Part shown: positions 7,364 through 15,248 of the stretch, piece after piece
Layout: each line of letters starts with the position of its first letter
How positions within the stretch are numbered: the first letter of the stretch is position 1
NCBI GenBank assembly: GCA_026193155.1
Contig: JAPHSI010000185.1
Location: forward strand, 1 to 18,180
Source of the DNA: Sulfurimonadaceae bacterium
Lineage (GTDB): Bacteria; Campylobacterota; Campylobacteria; Campylobacterales; Sulfurimonadaceae
DNA: 18,180 bases
Direction: 5' to 3'
Made by a program: the position numbers and the translations under genes
Notes under the pieces: model-generated
The model's input: only the letters and a program-made list of their open reading frames with translations
Told to the model about the DNA's origin: nothing
The model's database searches: none

Positions 7364-8368
7364 ATGTTTAAAAAAATACTCTCTACATTGCTATTAGCAG
7401 CAGTTGGCATTACACCGCTTTTAGCTAAAGATAAGATAAACGGTGCAGGTGCATCATTCCCCGCACCTCTATATTATGGATGGGCATTTGATTACAGAAA
7501 AGACACAAAAAACCGTGTAAATTACCAATCAATAGGTTCAGGCGGTGGAATTAAACAGATTACTAAGCGTGTAGTTGATTTTGGAGCTTCTGATAAGCCA
7601 TTAAATACAAAGAAGTTAGCTAAAGGTAAATTACTGCAATTTCCTGCTGTAATCGGATCAATCGTAATCGCTTTTAATGTAGAGGGTATAGCAGATGCTA
7701 CATTAAAACTTAAAAATGAAACAGTAGCAGATATTTTTGCAGGTCGTATTACAAAATGGAATGATGCAGCTATTAAGACAGATAACCCTGATATTAAACT
7801 ACCAGATGCAAAAATTATTGTTGTTCACCGCTCAGATGGGAGTGGTACTACTTATAACTTTACTTACTACCTAAGCGGAAGTAGCAAAAACTGGAAAGAG
7901 AACTTTGGTACAGGTAAAGCAATTGATTGGGCTACCGGTATCGGTGGTAAAGGTAATGAGGGTGTTGCAAACTTAGTTAAACAAACTCCTAACTCAATTG
8001 GTTACATAGAAAATGCATATAAAGAAAAAAACAACTTAAGTGCAGCTGTTCTTGAAACTGCTTCTGGCAAATGGGTTCAAGCAACGGAAGCTAACTTTAA
8101 AGCTGCTGCTAAATATGCTTCATGGACTAAAAAAGATCATTTTTATGCAATGTTGGCTCTTCAACCGGGTGAGACTTCATATCCGATAGTTGCAGCTACG
8201 TTTATCTTACTTCCAATTGAGAAACCTGAGATGAATAAAAAGGTTATAAAGTTTTATGACTATGCATTTATGAATGGTGATGCTGGGGCTAAAAAATTAG
8301 GCTACATTCCTCTTCCGGATGCAACTAAAAAAATGATTCGTGAATACTGGGCACAAAATATAAAATAA
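7364..8368 (+). CDS. pstS: Periplasmic phosphate-binding protein PstS
   Basis: Captures phosphate in the periplasm with high affinity and hands it to PstC-PstA. The 334 residues start with a signal peptide (MFKKILSTLLLAAVGITPLLA, likely cut after A21). Phosphate-contacting loops follow in family order: GAGASFPAPLY (27-37), GSGGGIKQI (58-66), GASDKPL (74-80) and RSDGSGTTYNFTYYL (156-170). No lipobox cysteine is present, so it should be soluble. Length is close to the usual PstS size. It is transcribed away from the rest of the Pst operon, unlike the common pstSCAB-phoU order, from its own Pho-box promoter, which allows it to be made in excess over the membrane complex. A hairpin follows the stop codon. 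Confidence 0.97.
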   Translation: MFKKILSTLLLAAVGITPLLAKDKINGAGASFPAPLYYGWAFDYRKDTKNRVNYQSIGSGGGIKQITKRVVDFGASDKPLNTKKLAKGKLLQFPAVIGSIVIAFNVEGIADATLKLKNETVADIFAGRITKWNDAAIKTDNPDIKLPDAKIIVVHRSDGSGTTYNFTYYLSGSSKNWKENFGTGKAIDWATGIGGKGNEGVANLVKQTPNSIGYIENAYKEKNNLSAAVLETASGKWVQATEANFKAAAKYASWTKKDHFYAMLALQPGETSYPIVAATFILLPIEKPEMNKKVIKFYDYAFMNGDAGAKKLGYIPLPDATKKMIREYWAQNIK

Positions 8369-8373
8369 AACTA

Positions 8374-8397
8374 TAGTGAAGCATCATCGCTTCACTA
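8374..8397. terminator. Probable bidirectional terminator between pstS and the ABC exporter
   Basis: TAGTGAAGC (8374-8382) pairs perfectly with GCTTCACTA (8389-8397) across a six-base loop. On the minus strand the stem is followed by a T-rich tail (TAGTTTTATTTTAT), so it should end the exporter transcript; its edge overlaps that gene's stop codon. On the plus strand the T-run (GCTTTTT) is delayed by several bases, so termination of pstS may be weaker. Confidence 0.7.
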
Positions 8398-9522
8398 AGC
8401 TAACTGCTTTTTAAATTTAAAAATACTTAATATAATAAACACGCCACTATAAAGTATCAGCATTACATATTCAAAAATTAAATCACTCATCATTGTCTGT
8501 TTTATAAGAAGTGAACGAATAATCTCTGTAAAGTATGTAAATGGTATAAAGTAAGCTACGGGTTGTATGAAAGTCGGCATAGCTTCTATAGGAAACATAA
8601 ATCCTGATAAAAGAATAGACGGTATTATAATAAAAATAGCCAAGAACATTGCTTGTTGTTGTGTTTGTGAGACTATAGATATAAATAATCCAAGAGATAT
8701 CATAGCGCTTACGTAAACAAACGAAAGAATTACTATGCCTATGTATGCATTTGGAGGAAATGGTATATCAAATATAATGCACCCTAAACTCAAAATAAAA
8801 TAAAATTCAAAAAGAGCTATTAAAATATAGGGCAGTATTTTACCGAGGATAAATTCAATCTTTGAAATAGGACTTACAAGAAGTTGTTCCATTGTTTGAT
8901 TTTCTTTTTCTCTAACAACGGAGATTCCAGCAAGTAAGAGGGTAATTTGCATAATCAATACACCGATTACGCCTGGTATAAAAAACCAGGTCTCATTTGC
9001 ATCTGGATTAAATAGTGTTGTAGTTTCCAATATAAAAGGGTCGTCTGCTATGATAATATTTGAAGCATTTTCATCTAAAAAATACATACTGCTTGTAACA
9101 CTCTCATCAGTTACGGAATTAGATTTGTTTTTCATAGCTGTAGTTAAAGACGGCATAGTACCATCAACATAAAATTCTACTGTAGGTTGATTATTCTCCA
9201 TTAGTTCAGAGGAGAAATTTTTGCTAATGTATAATCCTGCTTTTGCATTTCCTGAACGTATCTCTTCAATAATTTCTTGTTGGCTATTTACCTCATATAG
9301 GTCAAAATATCCTTCTTGCCAAACACTCGTTTTAATAAGCTCTGTAAAAAAAGTTTTATCTTCATCAAAATATGCCATCTTGACATTACTTGGTTCTATT
9401 TTGAGCGCATAACCAAATAAAAGTAATAAAAGTATCGGCATAAAGAGTAAAAATCCTATAAGTCTCGGATCTCTTTTTAGTGTCAGAAGTTCTTTTTTAA
9501 AAATGGCATTAATCATATCCAT
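8395..9522 (-). CDS. ABC-2 type exporter permease
   Basis: Inner-membrane permease of an ATP-driven exporter of the YhhJ/YbhR/DrrB kind. Numbered from the longest ATG (9531, 378 residues), it has one membrane segment near 24-44, a large extracytoplasmic domain about 45-182, then five segments (about 183-205, 232-254, 262-286, 294-316 and 353-372). REKENQTMEQLLVSPI (207-222) is the conserved amphipathic motif of this permease class. ATG 9531 touches the ribosome binding site AAGG directly, whereas ATG 9522 sits about eight bases from it, so 9522 is preferred. The gene start overlaps or abuts the ATPase stop at 9524, indicating coupling. With a single permease gene a homodimer is likely. No HlyD adaptor or TolC gene is adjacent. 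Substrate unknown. Confidence 0.88.
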   Translation of the reverse strand: MDMINAIFKKELLTLKRDPRLIGFLLFMPILLLLLFGYALKIEPSNVKMAYFDEDKTFFTELIKTSVWQEGYFDLYEVNSQQEIIEEIRSGNAKAGLYISKNFSSELMENNQPTVEFYVDGTMPSLTTAMKNKSNSVTDESVTSSMYFLDENASNIIIADDPFILETTTLFNPDANETWFFIPGVIGVLIMQITLLLAGISVVREKENQTMEQLLVSPISKIEFILGKILPYILIALFEFYFILSLGCIIFDIPFPPNAYIGIVILSFVYVSAMISLGLFISIVSQTQQQAMFLAIFIIIPSILLSGFMFPIEAMPTFIQPVAYFIPFTYFTEIIRSLLIKQTMMSDLIFEYVMLILYSGVFIILSIFKFKKQLA

Positions 9523-9523
9523 A

Positions 9524-10426
9524 TTATCCATCCTTTATAAGTGCCAAAAAAACATCTTCAAGTTCTGCTGTTGTCTTTTTTAGATGCACTTTCTTTTTTG
9601 TGAATCCGGATATGAATGTAGTTACATCTTCTAAATTTACATCTTTTTTGAGTATTAAACGCAACTCAAGTCCAAATTGATTTACAAAATATACATAATC
9701 TAAATCTTCAAGCTTTTTTACTAGGTTATGTGTAAATTCACTTTTAAAACTGTATATATCATAATCTTTCAAAGAGTGCTTTAACTCCGAAGGTGAGCCT
9801 TTTGCGATAACTTCCCCATGATTTAAAAAAGCTATTTTATGGCAACGTTCCGCCTCTTCCATATAGTGTGTGGTTACAAAAAGTGTCTTAGAATCTTGGC
9901 TGAGGGAATAAAAGATATCCCATAATTTTTTTCGTGTAAGAGGGTCAATGCCTGCAGTAGGTTCATCTAAAAAGATGATTTCTGGATCATGAACAAGAGC
10001 ACAAGCAAGTGCTAAGCGTCTTTTGTAACCTCCAGATAGAGTTTCGGCAGGGGATTCTTTAAAGTCTTCTATCTCGCACATCTGCATAAGAGTTTGAAAT
10101 CGTATTTCATCATTAACACCGTATAAACCTGCGTAAAATCTTATATTTTCAATAACGCTAAGTTCACCGTATAAACTAAATGATTGAGAGACATAACCAA
10201 TTTTATGTTTTATCTCATCCTTTTTATCTAATAGATTAAGGGAAGATATAGTCACATCAGAATATGTCGGAGTTAGCAGTGTACATAAAGATTTTATGGC
10301 AGTTGTTTTACCTGCACCGTTAGGACCTAAAAGACCAAAAATAGAACCACTTTCTATAAAAAGGTTGTTTATATTTAAGACTTTTTTAGTTTGGTAATCT
10401 TTTTCTAAACGTTTAATATTAATCAT
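9524..10426 (-). CDS. ABC-2 type exporter ATPase
   Basis: Nucleotide-binding subunit for the permease encoded directly downstream. From ATG 10426 it has 300 residues with Walker A GPNGAGKTT (34-42), Q-loop Q81, signature LSGGYKRRLALA (130-141), Walker B IIFLDEPTAGIDP (150-162) and switch histidine H187. The C-terminal ELEDVFLALI (288-297) is typical of DrrA/CcmA-like ATPases paired with ABC-2 permeases. The frame is open up to a TTG at 10543, but that extension reads through the porin's Pho boxes and has no family resemblance. MINIKRLEKDY at 10426 is the natural N-terminus, with AGGA about nine bases upstream and a -10 box before it. The neighbours suggest possible involvement in phosphate stress, but no Pho box clearly faces this gene. 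Confidence 0.92.
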   Translation of the reverse strand: MINIKRLEKDYQTKKVLNINNLFIESGSIFGLLGPNGAGKTTAIKSLCTLLTPTYSDVTISSLNLLDKKDEIKHKIGYVSQSFSLYGELSVIENIRFYAGLYGVNDEIRFQTLMQMCEIEDFKESPAETLSGGYKRRLALACALVHDPEIIFLDEPTAGIDPLTRKKLWDIFYSLSQDSKTLFVTTHYMEEAERCHKIAFLNHGEVIAKGSPSELKHSLKDYDIYSFKSEFTHNLVKKLEDLDYVYFVNQFGLELRLILKKDVNLEDVTTFISGFTKKKVHLKKTTAELEDVFLALIKDG

Positions 10427-10448
10427 ATAATATATCCTGTGTAAATGT

Positions 10449-10454
10449 ATTATA
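10449..10454 (-). promoter_or_regulatory. -10 box of the ABC exporter operon
   Basis: The minus strand reads TATAAT at 10454-10449, 22 bases before ATG 10426, leaving room for a short leader containing the AGGA ribosome binding site. It lies back to back with the porin Pho boxes (10481-10519), which begin 27 bases away and are oriented the other way. Confidence 0.5.
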
Positions 10455-10480
10455 TCTAAATGATTCCAAGGGAAAAAAGG

Positions 10481-10535
10481 TGTAACTATACGGTAACTGA
10501 CTGTAACCATTTTGTAACCACTGTATTGATATACT
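10481..10535 (+). promoter_or_regulatory. Tandem double Pho box and -10 of the porin gene
   Basis: Four half-sites run in one direction: TGTAACT (10481), GGTAACT (10492), TGTAACC (10502) and TGTAACC (10513), spaced 11, 10 and 11 bp. They form two adjacent Pho-box units. Ten bases after the last comes TATACT (10530-10535). The ribosome binding site AGGA (10557-10560) lies six bases before ATG 10567. This is the densest repeat set in the window, so the porin promoter may respond most strongly. Confidence 0.8.
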
Positions 10536-10566
10536 TCCGCCAATAATTAATCAAATAGGAAAAAAA

Positions 10567-11697
10567 ATGAAAAAAATAATCCTTTCGGCAATAGTTGGTT
10601 TAACTGTAGCTACAAGTGCTATAGCTACAGATGCTACACCTGTATTTGCTAAAGCAGATAAATTAAAATTTAGCGGAACTCATTATTTAGGCTTTAATAG
10701 TAAGTCAGTTGATGGTGGAGATTCTACAGGTAATTTTGAGATGAGAAGAAATTACTTTCAGGTAAAAGCTTATGTTTTAAATGATCCTAAATCTTATTTG
10801 CGTGTTACACTTGACTCAACATATAGTAATAGTACGGCAGATGGTGAGGGTCATGCTAATACTTATGTAAAATATGCGTACATTTATTTGGATGAAGTTC
10901 TTCCGTCTACAGGTATGGAGTTTGGTATGGTTCATCACCCATGGATTGATTATGAAGAGCACCAAGGTTGGTGGATGCGTTCAATTTCTAAAGTATTTGT
11001 AGAGGCAAGTGAATCTTCACACCTTACAAACTCTGCTGATTTAGGTTTTAATTTAAAAACTAAAACACCTTATTTTACATCTGAACTTGGTATGTTTAAT
11101 GGTGAAGGTTATCATGGAACAAATGATAATAGCGGTGCTAACGGTGAACATATAGGTGCTGGTTTATCTGCTGAATGGCGTTTAACAGGCTCAATTTTAG
11201 GAAATGGCGAAAAAAAGAGAAAAGCACTTAAAGATAGTTATTTTGATGTTTCTTTCTTTGGTCAGTATAATATGGATAACTCTAAAAATGCAGATGCAAC
11301 AGGTGAAGAGTATACTTATGTATGGTATGGTATTCATACAGTTTATAACACTCCAAATTTTTTAGTTTCTGCTCAGTATGTATCTTCAGAAAATGATTTA
11401 GATAATGATTCAAATTACAATGGAGAAGGTTACTCTCTAAATGGTACTTATCGTTTTGGAGCTAAAAAGCAGTATTCAGTTTTAGCTCGTTATGATATAT
11501 GGGAATCAGAAAATACAACATCTAAAGTATCACAAGAGACTAATAATGCTATTTATGGTGTTGCCTTTGAGCAAAACAAAAATGTAAAATGGTTGCTTAG
11601 CGGACAAACTTATACAGCTAAAGATGCTCGTAACTATAAAGGAAGTGCAACTTCTGATTGGAACTCTGCAATGTTAACTGCTGAGGTTCACTGGTAA
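10567..11697 (+). CDS. Outer-membrane beta-barrel porin, probably phosphate-starvation induced
   Basis: A 376-residue protein with a signal peptide (cleavage likely after A20, SAIA then TD) and a mature part of alternating short strands rich in Tyr, Gly, Asn and Asp. It ends in an aromatic residue (EVHW), as outer-membrane barrels usually do. There is no internal hydrophobic helix. LKFSGTHYLGFNS (33-45) looks like the first barrel strand. Family-level similarity to OprP/OprO cannot be judged by eye. Phosphate or polyphosphate passage is inferred from the tandem Pho box just upstream and the adjacent pst genes. A hairpin follows the stop codon, so it is probably monocistronic. It could instead be a general porin or a carboxylate porin recruited to the Pho regulon. 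Confidence 0.8.
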   Translation: MKKIILSAIVGLTVATSAIATDATPVFAKADKLKFSGTHYLGFNSKSVDGGDSTGNFEMRRNYFQVKAYVLNDPKSYLRVTLDSTYSNSTADGEGHANTYVKYAYIYLDEVLPSTGMEFGMVHHPWIDYEEHQGWWMRSISKVFVEASESSHLTNSADLGFNLKTKTPYFTSELGMFNGEGYHGTNDNSGANGEHIGAGLSAEWRLTGSILGNGEKKRKALKDSYFDVSFFGQYNMDNSKNADATGEEYTYVWYGIHTVYNTPNFLVSAQYVSSENDLDNDSNYNGEGYSLNGTYRFGAKKQYSVLARYDIWESENTTSKVSQETNNAIYGVAFEQNKNVKWLLSGQTYTAKDARNYKGSATSDWNSAMLTAEVHW

Positions 11698-11745
11698 TAT
11701 AAAAAGTTTTTTCCAAAGACAGCTAATTCTTTCAATTCATTCTAA

Positions 11746-11772
11746 ACAAAGCCTATTTTCAAAAGGCTTTGT
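11746..11772 (+). terminator. Hairpin after the porin gene
   Basis: ACAAAGCCT (11746-11754) pairs with AGGCTTTGT (11764-11772) around a nine-base loop, 48 bases after the porin stop. The following sequence (CTCCTAAAATAAT) lacks an immediate T-run, so termination strength is uncertain. The next gene has its own -10 box downstream. Confidence 0.5.
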
Positions 11773-11801
11773 CTCCTAAAATAATATTATTTTTATAAAT
11801 G

Positions 11802-11807
11802 TATAAT
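11802..11807 (+). promoter_or_regulatory. -10 box of the KefB-type antiporter gene
   Basis: A perfect TATAAT lies 30 bases before ATG 11838 in AT-rich sequence, with AAAGG (11823-11827) ten bases before the start. No Pho-box repeat is present, so this gene is probably not part of the phosphate response. Confidence 0.5.
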
Positions 11808-11837
11808 GTAGCTAATAATTTAAAAGGTACTTAGGCA

Positions 11838-13442
11838 ATGTTAGAAATAATCATATTTTCAATTTTAACTGCAACTATTTTAAATCTGTTTCTTAAAAAA
11901 TTCTCCATACCGACTATTATCGGTTATATTGTTACGGGGACAATTATAGCTTACGGGTTTGAGTTACATGACGCAGTACATTCTCACGAACTAAAAGAGA
12001 TAGCAGAGTTTGGTGTAGTATTTTTAATGTTTACTATAGGACTAGAGTTCTCTGTGGGAGCTTTAATGAAAATGAAAAAAGAGGTGTTTTTATATGGAGC
12101 ACTTCAAGTTTTCTTAACAGCTGCTTTTTTTGCATTTTTAGCACATACTATCTTTTCAATAGAGACAAAATCATCTATCATTATTGGAGCTGCTTTAGCA
12201 CTTTCATCAACTGCCATTGTATTAAAACTACTTAATGAAAACGGTGATATCAACAAACTTTACGGTCGTAAAGTATTGGGAATATTATTATTTCAAGATA
12301 TTGCAGTTATACCTATACTTTTGATGATAACAATTTTTAGTGTAACGGATAAATCTGTATCATCATTGCTATTAGAGACTTTTGTTAATGCTTTTGTTTT
12401 ACTTCTAGGTTTATTTTTAGCGGGTAAGTATTTAATAGAACCGTTTTTTCATCAAGTTAGTAAAACAAAATCAAATGAGATTTTTGTAGGTTCAATCTTA
12501 CTCATAGTTATGGGTGCTTCTTATTTGGCACATATGTTTAATTTTTCATATTCTTTAGGAGCTTTTATAGCAGGTATGATGATAGCAGAGACTCATTACA
12601 AACATCAAGTTGAAGCTGATCTTATACCTTTTAGAGACTTGCTGCTTGGTGTATTTTTTGTAACTGTCGGTATGCAGCTTGATTTTAAAATAATATATGA
12701 AAATATAAGTTCAATATTATTGATTTTACCTGCTATTATTTTAATTAAAATAGCAATTATATTTACATTACTCAGGTTTAGTGCCAACCCTAAAATCTCT
12801 TTAAAAAGTGCTCTTAGCTTGTTTCAGCTTGGAGAGTTTGCTTTAGTTATTTTTGAACTCTCTTTTGCTAAAAATCTTATTGACCCGGTTATCGGTCAGG
12901 TACTAATTGTTATGGTTGTTATATCTATGATTTTAACACCGTTTGTTTTAAAAAATATAACTCAGATTGTAGAATTTTTTATCTTTAACACTAAAGAATC
13001 TCAAGAGTACAGCACTTTTGGAGGTGATAAAGAACTTAGTAAGCATATAGTATTAATAGGATATGGAAGACTAGGAAAAAATATAGCTAAATTAATTAAA
13101 AAAAGTTCTATGGAGTATGTCGCTATAGAGAATGATATACAAACTGTAAAAGAAGCAAGAAAATTAAACAAACCTGTTATATTTGGAAATGCAGCGCAAA
13201 AGAGTGTACTTGAATCTGTAAATATTAAAAAAGCTTCAGCTGTTATTATATGTATCGGAAATTCTCAAAAACTTCATCAAATTTGCCAAGCGGTAAATGA
13301 GCTTAGAGAAAACGGTAAAACTATAGTTAAAGTAAATAAGTATGAAGAACAAGAAGCACTAGCCGGCTTAAACCTTTCTCACATAATTGTTGAGACAGAA
13401 AAAACGGCTAGTGCCATGTTTGAAGAGGCTGTTAAACTTTAA
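11838..13442 (+). CDS. KefB-type monovalent cation:proton antiporter with RCK domain
   Basis: CPA2-family inner-membrane antiporter expected to exchange K+ or Na+ for protons. Residues 1-375 form a transport domain of about 12 membrane segments, with the family QD pair (Q153-D154 in LLFQDIAVIP) and the ion-path segment ALSSTAIVLKLL (121-132). HQVEADLIPF (256-265) matches the cytosolic loop that in KefC (HALESDIEP) helps keep the channel closed. A C-terminal TrkA-N/RCK domain (about 401-520) has GYGRLG (408-413) and an acidic VAIEND (428-433), suggesting NAD(H) binding. No KefF/KefG ancillary gene is adjacent, so glutathione gating is not supported. It converges on the OlsF-like gene with a 10-base gap. 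The sequence supports the family but not the exact ion or the KefB/KefC distinction. Confidence 0.88.
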   Translation: MLEIIIFSILTATILNLFLKKFSIPTIIGYIVTGTIIAYGFELHDAVHSHELKEIAEFGVVFLMFTIGLEFSVGALMKMKKEVFLYGALQVFLTAAFFAFLAHTIFSIETKSSIIIGAALALSSTAIVLKLLNENGDINKLYGRKVLGILLFQDIAVIPILLMITIFSVTDKSVSSLLLETFVNAFVLLLGLFLAGKYLIEPFFHQVSKTKSNEIFVGSILLIVMGASYLAHMFNFSYSLGAFIAGMMIAETHYKHQVEADLIPFRDLLLGVFFVTVGMQLDFKIIYENISSILLILPAIILIKIAIIFTLLRFSANPKISLKSALSLFQLGEFALVIFELSFAKNLIDPVIGQVLIVMVVISMILTPFVLKNITQIVEFFIFNTKESQEYSTFGGDKELSKHIVLIGYGRLGKNIAKLIKKSSMEYVAIENDIQTVKEARKLNKPVIFGNAAQKSVLESVNIKKASAVIICIGNSQKLHQICQAVNELRENGKTIVKVNKYEEQEALAGLNLSHIIVETEKTASAMFEEAVKL

Positions 13443-13452
13443 AATGAATATA

Positions 13453-15162
13453 TTACTTTATATACCTTTGTCTTTGCGAATCTTTTATCTTTGATATATC
13501 TACAACGATAAAACTATCAACACAAGAAGCAAAGTCCTCATCTATGTTGTAGGCACAAAACTTTATACCGCCTTCTTCGCATAATTCGGCATACTGTTTA
13601 TATAAAACCGGTATGGAATTGTCAAGATTTTTAAGGAGTTTTTTAACAGCTTTAAAATCTTGTTTATAGTCATTTTTAACTAACTCTTTATCTAAAACTT
13701 CAAGCAATGTTTTGTCATTTTTAAAGTTGTATGGTGATTTAGCTTTAACTAACTCTGTAGCATCTCCAAAATAATTATCAAAAAAGCTAAAGATAATATC
13801 CTTGCTGATTTGTTGATAAGAAGCACTCAAACTAACGGGACCAAACATATATTTTATTTGAGGGTTTTTATGTAAATATGCACCAATCCCATACCATAAA
13901 TAATCAAGTGCACGAGTACCCCAGTATTTTGGTTGAACAAAACTTCGTCCAAGTTCTATGGAATCGGGTAAAGTCTCTATAAACCTTTCTGAAAATTCAA
14001 ATAATGTTGAGTTATAAAGCCCGTCCATCCCAAAATTTTGAATAATATCTTTACACTCTCCTATGCGATATGAGCCTACAATTTCCAAATCGTTATCATC
14101 CCATAAAACTATATGTTTGTAATATTTGTCATATTTATCTAAATCACGTCTTTCATTTGCACCTTCACCGACTTTTCTAAAGGCTACTTCACGAAGTCTT
14201 CCTATCTCTTTTAGTATTATAGATTCCTCAGTATTTGAATAAAGGTATATACTTTTGCCATCTTTTGTATTACCTAAAAGTTCAGCTGTTTTAAGTTCTT
14301 TTTTTATCTGTTTTGTATCTTCTGGATGTGCTATAGCCTTTTGTGTTTTAAATAAAGAACGACCTTTTTTAAGTTGATACATATGTTGTTTATAGAGTTC
14401 AATAACACCATCTGTTTTTAATGATGGTGGATGTATATTTGTATTTGGAATAAGTTCACCTATGCTTATCTTTATATTTTTATTTTTTTGTTTAAACATC
14501 TCATGAGATAAAAGTAGGGTAGATATTTTTTTATTTAATGTACTTACTGAATAAAATGTTTTTGAGTTTTTAGCACCGACATATAAAGGTAAAATAGGAC
14601 TGCTTGTACGAGTTGCGAGTTTTAAAAAGCCCTTTTGCCACTTACCGTCACGCACACCTATCGGTGTCATTCGGCTAACTTCTCCTGCTGGAAATATTAT
14701 TAGTGCACCATCATCTTCTAAGTGAGAATACATTTTTGAGATAGCTTCTTTTGTTTGAGTATTTTTAAAATTATTAATAGTAATTAAAAGAGACTCTATC
14801 GACTTAAATTCTGCTAAGAAATCATTTGCGACTATTTTAACGTCAGGTCTTATCTTTCCAATTAGTTTTAGTAACACAAAAGCATCTAATGAACCTAGCG
14901 GATGATTAGCGATAATCACGACTCTGCCACTTGTAGGAATATTTTCAAGTTCATTATCAGATAATAAAAAATCAAAATTAAAGTATTGTAATACTGCATC
15001 TATAAACTCAAACCCTTTTAGATGTTTATGCTCAATTAAAAAATCATTTATTGTTTTTTCATGAACCACGGTTTTTGCAAACTTTGATAATGAAGCATTT
15101 ATTAGTTTGTTGTTTTTAAGATTTGGATATTTAGAATGTATCTCTTTTTGAATATCTATCAT
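13453..15162 (-). CDS. olsF: Bifunctional acyltransferase, OlsF-like ornithine lipid synthase
   Basis: Predicted to make phosphorus-free ornithine lipid at the inner membrane: the GNAT half would N-acylate ornithine and the PlsC half would O-acylate the lyso-lipid. The N-terminal part of the 569 residues is an LPLAT/PlsC domain (about 60-265) with ANHPLGSLDA (85-94, catalytic H87 and D93), FPAGEVSR (157-164, the FPEGTRS block) and PILPLYVG (189-196). Here H87 and D93 are separated by five residues, not the classical four. The C-terminal part (about 305-475) matches the OlsB/haemolysin-type acyltransferase family: REVAFRKVGEG (324-334), DLDKYDKYYKHIVLWD (340-355), IELGRSFVQPKYW (402-414) and FGPVSLS (440-446). 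The domain order agrees with known OlsF proteins. AAGGAG precedes the ATG. It lies downstream of the EAL gene and has its own Pho-box promoter. A haemolysin-like N-acyltransferase of other specificity is the main alternative. Confidence 0.8.
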   Translation of the reverse strand: MIDIQKEIHSKYPNLKNNKLINASLSKFAKTVVHEKTINDFLIEHKHLKGFEFIDAVLQYFNFDFLLSDNELENIPTSGRVVIIANHPLGSLDAFVLLKLIGKIRPDVKIVANDFLAEFKSIESLLITINNFKNTQTKEAISKMYSHLEDDGALIIFPAGEVSRMTPIGVRDGKWQKGFLKLATRTSSPILPLYVGAKNSKTFYSVSTLNKKISTLLLSHEMFKQKNKNIKISIGELIPNTNIHPPSLKTDGVIELYKQHMYQLKKGRSLFKTQKAIAHPEDTKQIKKELKTAELLGNTKDGKSIYLYSNTEESIILKEIGRLREVAFRKVGEGANERRDLDKYDKYYKHIVLWDDNDLEIVGSYRIGECKDIIQNFGMDGLYNSTLFEFSERFIETLPDSIELGRSFVQPKYWGTRALDYLWYGIGAYLHKNPQIKYMFGPVSLSASYQQISKDIIFSFFDNYFGDATELVKAKSPYNFKNDKTLLEVLDKELVKNDYKQDFKAVKKLLKNLDNSIPVLYKQYAELCEEGGIKFCAYNIDEDFASCVDSFIVVDISKIKDSQRQRYIK

Positions 15163-15198
15163 ATTAAAGTCTCCTTTACAGTCTTAGTATTTTAAAAT

Positions 15199-15240
15199 AT
15201 TATAGGAGTAACATTACAAAAGTATTTCTAAATGGTTACA
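15199..15240 (-). promoter_or_regulatory. Triple Pho-type repeat and -10 of the olsF-like gene
   Basis: On the minus strand three 7-mers are spaced exactly 11 bp apart: TGTAACC (15240-15234), AGAAATA (15229-15223) and TGTAATG (15218-15212). Seven bases later comes a perfect TATAAT (15204-15199), about 37 bases before the ATG. The site starts eight bases after the stop codon of the upstream EAL gene. The flank and first repeat (ATTCCATTTTGTAAYCATTT) are shared with the EAL-gene promoter. Confidence 0.75.
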
Positions 15241-15248
15241 AAATGGAA

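Noticed and set aside
10427..10543. N-terminal extension of the ABC exporter ATPase to a TTG at 10543
   Set aside because: It reads through the porin Pho boxes and the exporter's own -10, resembles no ATPase N-terminus, and a good start with AGGA upstream exists at 10426.
11838..13442. Glutathione-gated K+ efflux function (KefB/KefC proper)
   Set aside because: The HxxExD-type loop is present, but there is no KefF/KefG partner gene and no way to see glutathione binding from sequence, so only the family is claimed.
13443..13452. Possible terminator between the convergent antiporter and olsF-like genes
   Set aside because: Only 10 AT-rich bases separate the stop codons and no convincing hairpin is visible there.
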